Source: Myxococcales bacterium (GTDB lineage: Bacteria > Myxococcota_C > UBA6777). From it: a stretch of DNA of 9,788 nt. Below the pieces are notes generated by a model, which was not told the DNA's origin, did not search any database, and saw only the letters and a list, made by a program, of their open reading frames with translations. The stretch is from assembly GCA_027005175.1 (NCBI GenBank), contig JALTMC010000854.1, forward strand, positions 1 through 9,788, read 5' to 3'. Positions 5,214-9,788 of the stretch are shown here, in pieces (the first letter of the stretch is position 1; every line of letters starts with the position of its first letter). The position numbers and the translations under genes are program-made.

Positions 5214-7581
5214 GTTTGTCATCGGACTGAAGTCTTCGAATGGTATGTCGGGCTTCAGCCAACACAGACTCTCGCAGTTTCTTATCCAACAACAAGACTC
5301 TCAAAGACTCTTCCACCCGTTTTAGCTGTTTACGAGGCAGCCAAACCCGTCCCAAAGCGAGACAGACACTTTGTAGGATGTGGGGATTTCTTGTAGCAAG
5401 CAAGAGCCTCGTAAGCGGTTTGACAGCACGCTTGGCCATCCGACTCAAGGCAAAGACTGCATTCCGACGAACAACTAGGTCTCTGTCTTTGAGAACTCTT
5501 TGAAGATCTGGGATAGCCTTATAAGCTTTGCTCCCAATCCAACCCATCGTCGCCGCAACGGCGCGTCTCACAAGCCTACTTCGGTCGCGAAGTGTTTTTC
5601 GCAACGCTGGCACAGCTCCAATAGCCTTGTATCCGATATTACCTAGAGCAACAGTGGCCTGCAAACGAACCTTCGAGTTTCTGTGATGGAGGAAAGGTAA
5701 GAGCGGACGGATGAGCCTTGCATGAAGTAAGGTCTGGGGTTGTTTTGAGACAAGAGGTGGAGCCAATCGACCGAGAATCTCCAGGGCTTCGGGCAACACG
5801 CCGGAGGAAAGCTGTTCGAGAGAAGAGGCAAACAGAAACACAGCCTGAGAACCCTGCAACATCCTCTCCATCAACAAGACATAGGCCCGTTGAAGGAGCT
5901 TATCTTTGGATTCTTGCAACTGTTTCACATAGGCCATGGCTTCATCATTGAGCACAGGAATAAGCCATATCAAGGAGATCGCAAGCTCACGTTTGAGCTT
6001 GCGGTTTGTTTCGCTCGGAAACATCCGAATCAAAGAAGATACAACCCCCGGCTTTGTTGGCTTTCCAAGCCAACCCAAAGAGATCACCGACTGTTGACGC
6101 AACAACCTATCTTTGGATTGCAAAGCTCTGACGAGGTCGGGAATCGCAGACGCTGCGCTCACTCCACCCATACCAAGCCGGAGCACTGCTTTTCTTTGTT
6201 TTCGCAAAGATCCTTCTTTGAGAGATCTCTGTAACGATCGTACTTGCGATAACGTGAGAGGTTTGATCTTCCCGACAGCCCGAGCCGCATAATGACGTAC
6301 CAAAAAGTCTCTGTTTCGAACCAATCTCTTCAACACAGGGAGGAGCCGACGGGCCTTGCGACCCATTTTTCCGCAGGCTCTCGCCGCAAGTATTCGGACG
6401 GAAGAAGAACGGGCGCGAAAGCCACGCCGTAAGACAGGCAAAGCGGGAGCACCTATTTGAGACAGCGCAGTCATGGTCGCAAGCCGGACATCTCTGACAG
6501 GGTCCTGTAAAAGCTTGTATAACGATCCTGTCGAAGCGGAGGCACGGGCTCCAATCCAGCCCATGGTTTGGACGATATATTTGCGAATCCGCCACATCCG
6601 AATACGAAGCAGAGGGAGCATCGCACGAACAGCCTTCACCTCATCGATTCGACGAAGCGCCCGAGCAGCCTCTGTTTTAACGTCCCATGTTCGATCCAGC
6701 AATGCTCGTACCAACATGGGAATAGCTTCCCTTGCCCGACCTCCTATCGCACCCAAGGCATTGGCTGCATTCTTCCGCACATACCATTCTTGATCTTGCA
6801 ATGCCTTGACCAGAGCATCCATGGCCGGGGCAGCATGAACCCCCAACTTACTCATCGCAAAGGTTGCATACATCCGAACTTTGCTCGATGGATCAGCCAA
6901 CACGGCTTGCAGAGCGTTCACCAACAAAGGGAGCTGCTTCGGTTGTTGTTTTACAAGAAGAGAAGCCATGGTGCTGATCTTCCAGGCCACAAAGGAGCGA
7001 ATATTCTCTTGTTTGTCAGAGAGCAGCTTCAACACTATCTTGATGTGTTGATGACCCAACATCACGAGCGTCTCTACGGCAGCTCGTCGAACTTTCTTGG
7101 AAGGATCGCGAATCGCAAACTGCAACAAAGGCACTGCCTTCTCTTTCATCTGTCGCAAAGCGAGAACCGTGTAATATCGTGCATGAGGATAGTCTCCTCG
7201 CAGGATCTTCTTTAATGTGGGTAATGTTTTGGGTCCCAACCGACCCAAAGCCCAAGCCGCCTTACCTCGCACTTGCTCCACCTTATCCCACAGTCGCTTG
7301 GACAGGTCCGCAGTCGCTTGAATCGCAAGGGGACCCATCTTTCCCAAGGCCTCTGCCGCGTTTCGACGAACATTTTTGTGGGGATCCAGTAAAGATTTTC
7401 GCAACGCAGGAATCGCTTTTGTAGCCCGCTTCCCAAGAGTCCCCAGTTTCTTGGCTGCCTGCTCACGTGTAATGGAATACTCATCCTTGATTTTCTCCAT
7501 CAGTTGTTCCACAGGCACCTGGGATTGACAACCAGAGAAGAGGAAAAAAAATACCCCCCAAAAAAAGTATCGTGCCGTCAT
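5131..7581 (-). CDS. Large HEAT-repeat lipoprotein
   Basis: This protein of about 816 residues consists of a lipoprotein signal and a long solenoid. The ATG at 7581 is preferred: AAGGA lies about 10 nt upstream, and the signal peptide MTARYFFWGVFFFLFSGC then has normal length, with lipidated Cys18 followed by Gln, suggesting the outer membrane. An in-frame ATG at 7623 adds 14 residues but has no good ribosome site. From about residue 25 to 790 there are some 20 HEAT (PBS-lyase type) repeats of about 30-37 residues, with motifs such as VRRNAAEALGKMG, VRKNAANALGAIG and VRLQATVALGNIG. Repeats around residues 520-640 are degenerate. HEAT solenoids are protein-binding scaffolds; no catalytic domain is seen. 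The protein is strongly basic. The last 30 residues are not HEAT-like, and the stop lies in the edge of a 60-bp repeat. Partner unknown. Confidence 0.9.
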   Translation of the reverse strand: MTARYFFWGVFFFLFSGCQSQVPVEQLMEKIKDEYSITREQAAKKLGTLGKRATKAIPALRKSLLDPHKNVRRNAAEALGKMGPLAIQATADLSKRLWDKVEQVRGKAAWALGRLGPKTLPTLKKILRGDYPHARYYTVLALRQMKEKAVPLLQFAIRDPSKKVRRAAVETLVMLGHQHIKIVLKLLSDKQENIRSFVAWKISTMASLLVKQQPKQLPLLVNALQAVLADPSSKVRMYATFAMSKLGVHAAPAMDALVKALQDQEWYVRKNAANALGAIGGRAREAIPMLVRALLDRTWDVKTEAARALRRIDEVKAVRAMLPLLRIRMWRIRKYIVQTMGWIGARASASTGSLYKLLQDPVRDVRLATMTALSQIGAPALPVLRRGFRARSSSVRILAARACGKMGRKARRLLPVLKRLVRNRDFLVRHYAARAVGKIKPLTLSQVRSLQRSLKEGSLRKQRKAVLRLGMGGVSAASAIPDLVRALQSKDRLLRQQSVISLGWLGKPTKPGVVSSLIRMFPSETNRKLKRELAISLIWLIPVLNDEAMAYVKQLQESKDKLLQRAYVLLMERMLQGSQAVFLFASSLEQLSSGVLPEALEILGRLAPPLVSKQPQTLLHARLIRPLLPFLHHRNSKVRLQATVALGNIGYKAIGAVPALRKTLRDRSRLVRRAVAATMGWIGSKAYKAIPDLQRVLKDRDLVVRRNAVFALSRMAKRAVKPLTRLLLATRNPHILQSVCLALGRVWLPRKQLKRVEESLRVLLLDKKLRESVLAEARHTIRRLQSDDKPTIFWVDHPRSPTLEIYAPSLLFPHGP

Positions 7582-7589
7582 CAAAAAAA
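7543..7589 (-). repeat. Homopolymer tracts in the start region of the HEAT lipoprotein
   Basis: On the + strand there is A8 (7544-7551), C6 (7554-7559) and A7 (7560-7566) inside the signal-peptide codons, and A7 (7583-7589) between the ribosome site and the ATG. Runs of this length are prone to slippage. A one-base change in the first three would shift the frame within the first 15 codons, and a change in the last would alter ribosome-site spacing. Confidence 0.5.
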
Positions 7590-7596
7590 CATCCTT
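7590..7596 (-). promoter_or_regulatory. Ribosome binding site deciding the HEAT lipoprotein start
   Basis: On the - strand TAAGGATG lies about 10 nt before the ATG at 7581, whereas the upstream ATG at 7623 is preceded only by GAGACTTG. This supports the shorter protein. Confidence 0.6.
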
Positions 7597-7634
7597 AGAA
7601 TAGAAGACAGGGAAACCATTCAAGTCTCAACAGA

Positions 7635-7723
7635 ACCAAGTCTGGAAAAAATGCCCTGACCAAGTCTGGGGGAAAAAACTCCCTGACCAAGTCTGGGGGA
7701 AAAAACTCCCTGACCAAGTCTGG
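7635..7723. repeat. 27-bp tandem repeat, about 3.4 copies
   Basis: The units start ACCAAGTCTGG at 7635 (24 bp, GGG deleted), 7659 (27 bp), 7686 (27 bp) and 7713 (partial). The two central units are identical. Each full unit has GGGGG-AAAAAA-CTCCC, which as + strand RNA could form a 5-bp stem with one G-U pair and an A6 loop. The array lies in the 5' region of the HEAT lipoprotein gene, and no promoter can be recognised with confidence around it. Confidence 0.9.
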
Positions 7724-7731
7724 AAGAGGAA

Positions 7732-7902
7732 TTTCAACCGTCTTAGAGAGTGTGCCCGTTTGGGTCATCCTCCCCGGGAAGAGAGATTCTAACCGCCTTA
7801 GAGAGTGAGTCCGTTTGGGTCATCCTCCTCGGGAAGAGAGACTCTAACCGCCTTAGAGAGTGAGTCCGTTTGGGTCATCCTCCTCGGGATCCTCGGGAAG
7901 AG
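7732..7902. repeat. 55-bp repeat made from the 3' end of the MutS-like gene, three copies
   Basis: Three successive copies with a 55-bp period cover about 7732-7902. The rightmost is the genuine end of the MutS-like gene, including its TAA (7853-7855). The middle copy is nearly identical and the leftmost has several changes. Each copy carries the - strand codons for PEEDDPNGLTL or a variant and a stop. The rightmost also has an extra 9-bp internal duplication (CCTCGGGAT). The period is not a multiple of three, so the extra copies do not extend the protein. Confidence 0.9.
7842..7858 (-). terminator. Weak hairpin at the MutS-like stop codon
   Basis: CTCTAA-CCGCC-TTAGAG is a perfect 6-bp inverted repeat with a 5-nt loop; one arm contains the stop codon. 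It recurs with one mismatch in the next repeat copy (7787-7803). It is short, AU-rich and lacks a U run, so a role in ending or protecting the mRNA is only a suggestion. Confidence 0.25.
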
Positions 7903-9709
7903 GGATTCCAACAATCCGCATTAAGCGAAGAGCGTTGGTTGTAGGGCAGATGCCCTCTTGGAGTTTGTAGTCAAAGACCATCTGTTGTTCCCGAATATGA
8001 TCCGTAAAGTAAGTAAAGTGAACTTGTGAACCAAATCGTTTGCAATCTTCAGCCAGGTCCAGATCGTGTGTAGTCACCGCGCCGATCGCGTTTCCCTGCT
8101 GAAGCAAAGTGATCACACCCATCGCAGCCTTACGACGCTCAAAGGTGTTTGTGCCATGAAGGATCTCATCGAGGAGATAGAGGAGGGGTATACCGTCATC
8201 AAGATGGTCAAGAACTCTCTTGATGCGATGAAGTTCTGCCAGGAAGTAGGAGATGCCATGCTCCAGAGAGTCGGAGATCCGCATACTTGTAGCAACCTGA
8301 ACATGGGACAGCCGCAAGTTCCTAGCGTTCACTTCTCCCCCCGCAAAAGCCAGACATGCATTGAGGGCGATGGAGCGAAGCAATGTACTCTTTCCCGACA
8401 TATTCGAGCCCGTGATCAACATAAAGGGACACTCGGGAGAAAGTGTAACATCGTTATACACCCTGCCATCAACAGGAAGAAGAGGATGTCCAAGCTCCTC
8501 TGCTTCAAAAACAAGGGGCTCGGAAGATTCGAGAATCTCAGGGAAAGACCCCACAGGGTTTTCGCTTGCCGCAGTGGCCAGAGAAGACAACGCTTCCACC
8601 TCACCAAGTTGAGCAAACCAGCCTCGAAGATGTTGTCCTGTGCGTGCTTTCCATTTTTCAAGAAAGAGCAAACAATGCAAGTCCCAAAAGAGCAGGAAGT
8701 TCAGAGGAAGGTGAAACATCGGTGACTGTCGAAACTCGATCATATCCACAATTCGCTGAAGCACTCTCATCTCTTTTTGGGGTGCAGCGCCTTGCCCTCG
8801 TAGCTTCTTTTGAATACCTGCCAGGGGTTGTTTGGAGTCCGTTAGCTCACTGTCGATATGATTGAACAAAGCGGAGTAAAGGGAGAAAGCTTTTTCACGA
8901 TAAGCAACGCTCCCTAAAATAGGTTGGACTCGACGAATAAAGTAGCCCAGAATCACAACTTGCAAAGCAAAGGGGGCAAACCACCACCAAAAGGAGATGG
9001 GTTTGATCTGAAAAACAAGAAGAGCCCCTATCGTAAACAAGGGCATCAGACGGAAAAGCCAAACCCAGCCTTTGCGATTCCACAGCAAGGCCGGGCTCTC
9101 AGCCCATGCCAGAAATGGTTCAGGGCCACTCCATTGTGGATCGACATCAATCCGCCGACCTTCTTTTTCGAGATGTTGCCGAAACTCCAAACGATCCTTT
9201 AAATCAGCAACAATCTCTTGACGTCGTTCAATTTCTTCTTTGGGAGCGCGTTCCAGCAGCCACTGTGCCAGGGTTTCTTCACCAAACTGTGTTGCCGTAG
9301 CATTAATACGTTGAAACAAAGAACCTTGTCCAAGCACATCGATATCTTGAGCATAGGGATGTTCCTTGGAAAGAAAAGCAGAGCCATCTTGTGCAAATGT
9401 TCGCCAGGCCGAGCCAAGCCGATCAATGCCGCGTTGGTTCACTTCTTCCAATAGCGCAGTGTCCACGATCTCTCTTTGGATCCTGCGATGAAGAAAAACC
9501 ACGATGAAAAAGAGGACCAAGAGAGCCACCCCCGGCCAAGCCAGCCATCGAGGGGCACTCCCACTCCAACCCAGAATCATAAGAGAAACACCAACCAAAA
9601 ATGTAAAGGCCCGTCCCCATGGAAACCACCTCGAATATTTTTTAAGTTCTTCGGCTTCTTGTTGAAAACGTTCTCGCCGCTCAGTATAGATATCTGATAC
9701 AGTCTTCAT
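7853..9709 (-). CDS. Membrane-bound MutS-family ATPase
   Basis: This protein of about 618 residues starts at the ATG at 9709, which has a strong GAGGA ribosome site 5-6 nt upstream. The ATG at 9721 has none and would add only four residues. After a charged N-terminus there are two hydrophobic segments (about 34-48 and 55-73), then a helical region resembling the MutS core (LLERAPKEEIERRQEIV). Two more membrane segments follow (about 216-234 and 239-257), then a C-terminal MutS ATPase: Walker A GSNMSGKST (434-442), Walker B LLYLLDE (D514, E515) and THD (H548). The mismatch-reading domain I of MutS is absent. Similar four-helix MutS-like proteins occur in diverse bacteria without a known role, so mismatch repair should not be assumed. 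The C-terminal tail is acidic (PEDPEEDDPNG) and its coding DNA is copied downstream. It may share transcripts with the HEAT gene. Confidence 0.9.
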   Translation of the reverse strand: MKTVSDIYTERRERFQQEAEELKKYSRWFPWGRAFTFLVGVSLMILGWSGSAPRWLAWPGVALLVLFFIVVFLHRRIQREIVDTALLEEVNQRGIDRLGSAWRTFAQDGSAFLSKEHPYAQDIDVLGQGSLFQRINATATQFGEETLAQWLLERAPKEEIERRQEIVADLKDRLEFRQHLEKEGRRIDVDPQWSGPEPFLAWAESPALLWNRKGWVWLFRLMPLFTIGALLVFQIKPISFWWWFAPFALQVVILGYFIRRVQPILGSVAYREKAFSLYSALFNHIDSELTDSKQPLAGIQKKLRGQGAAPQKEMRVLQRIVDMIEFRQSPMFHLPLNFLLFWDLHCLLFLEKWKARTGQHLRGWFAQLGEVEALSSLATAASENPVGSFPEILESSEPLVFEAEELGHPLLPVDGRVYNDVTLSPECPFMLITGSNMSGKSTLLRSIALNACLAFAGGEVNARNLRLSHVQVATSMRISDSLEHGISYFLAELHRIKRVLDHLDDGIPLLYLLDEILHGTNTFERRKAAMGVITLLQQGNAIGAVTTHDLDLAEDCKRFGSQVHFTYFTDHIREQQMVFDYKLQEGICPTTNALRLMRIVGIPLPEDPEEDDPNGLTL

Positions 9710-9710
9710 A

Positions 9711-9716
9711 AAGATC
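9711..9716 (-). promoter_or_regulatory. Ribosome binding site deciding the MutS-like start
   Basis: On the - strand GAGGATCTTT precedes the ATG at 9709. The upstream ATG (9721) is preceded by CCCCGCTGC and has no such site, so the later start is chosen. Confidence 0.7.
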
Positions 9717-9721
9717 CTCAT

Positions 9722-9737
9722 GCAGCGGGGAAGCTGC
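9722..9737. other. Short hairpin in the leader of the MutS-like gene
   Basis: GCAGC-GGGGAA-GCTGC forms a 5-bp stem with a 6-nt loop, followed on the + strand by TTTTAT. On the - strand it lies in the leader just before the ribosome site. It could be a small leader structure; as a + strand terminator it would have no visible gene to end. Confidence 0.25.
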
Positions 9738-9778
9738 TTTTATACTATGAATATCCAACATCATTTAAGATGACCTAT

Positions 9779-9783
9779 AGGAG
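9779..9783 (+). promoter_or_regulatory. Possible ribosome binding site of a divergent gene beyond the window
   Basis: AGGAG lies five bases from the window end on the + strand, with no start codon inside the window. TATACT at 9741-9746 could be a -10 element for the same gene, but no good -35 is seen. Confidence 0.25.
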
Positions 9784-9788
9784 TGAAG

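Noticed and set aside
6107-6595. 162-codon - strand ORF in another frame of the HEAT gene
   Set aside because: It is an out-of-frame shadow of HEAT repeats, which explains its length and Arg/Ser bias.
6568-7215. 215-codon + strand ORF antisense to the HEAT gene
   Set aside because: It lies wholly inside a well-supported repeat gene, has no ribosome site, and its peptide has no domain or consistent composition.
7597-7616. Promoter TTGAAT-15 bp-TATTCT for the HEAT gene
   Set aside because: The -10 would abut the ribosome site, leaving no room for a transcription start before it.
8066-8725. 219-codon + strand ORF antisense to the MutS-like gene
   Set aside because: It overlaps the conserved ATPase motifs of the real gene and its translation resembles no protein family.

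Overview
The window carries five confident genes: two Hsp70-type ATPases on the + strand, and a small lipoprotein, a HEAT-repeat lipoprotein and a membrane-bound MutS-type ATPase on the - strand. A 3' gene fragment lies at the left edge. Two genes have lipoprotein signal peptides without Asp at +2, which points to a diderm (Gram-negative) bacterium. Moderate GC, a tiny Cys-rich lipoprotein, Hsp70 paralogues with added domains and a long HEAT protein together recall Myxococcota or other former deltaproteobacteria. That placement is an inference from style; there is no rRNA or other phylogenetic marker here.

Layout: 2-175 (+) is the end of a gene, possibly an esterase, overlapping by ATGA the gene at 172-2343 (+), an Hsp70 ATPase fused to a C-terminal von Willebrand factor A (VWA) domain. 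A convergent spacer (2344-2615) follows, then a 95-residue Cys-rich lipoprotein (2616-2903, -). The divergent spacer (2904-3116) contains a perfect 55-bp tandem duplication and a possible 45-codon ORF that touches the next gene by TAATG. A second Hsp70 (3117-4964, +) has a repetitive linker and no lid. Its 3' end runs into about three copies of a 60-bp repeat that reaches the stop codon of the convergent HEAT-repeat lipoprotein gene (5131-7581, -). The spacer 7582-7852 holds 27-bp repeats and two extra copies of the 3' end of the upstream MutS-like gene (7853-9709, -). The last bases hold a Shine-Dalgarno-like AGGAG that may belong to a divergent gene beyond the window.

Both Hsp70s keep the ATPase motifs and a beta-sandwich-like substrate domain but lack the usual helical lid; one replaces it with a VWA domain with an intact metal site, the other ends in a basic tail. 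This suggests specialised chaperone-like machines rather than the housekeeping DnaK, and no DnaJ or GrpE gene is visible. Whether they work with the neighbouring HEAT lipoprotein or the MutS-like ATPase cannot be told from the sequence.

The most unusual feature is structural. Several unrelated tandem-repeat arrays (55, 60, 27 and 55 bp) sit on gene ends. One copies a possible start codon, one copies a stop codon, and one continues in frame past the Hsp70 stop, whose TAA aligns to a GAA sense codon in the other copies.
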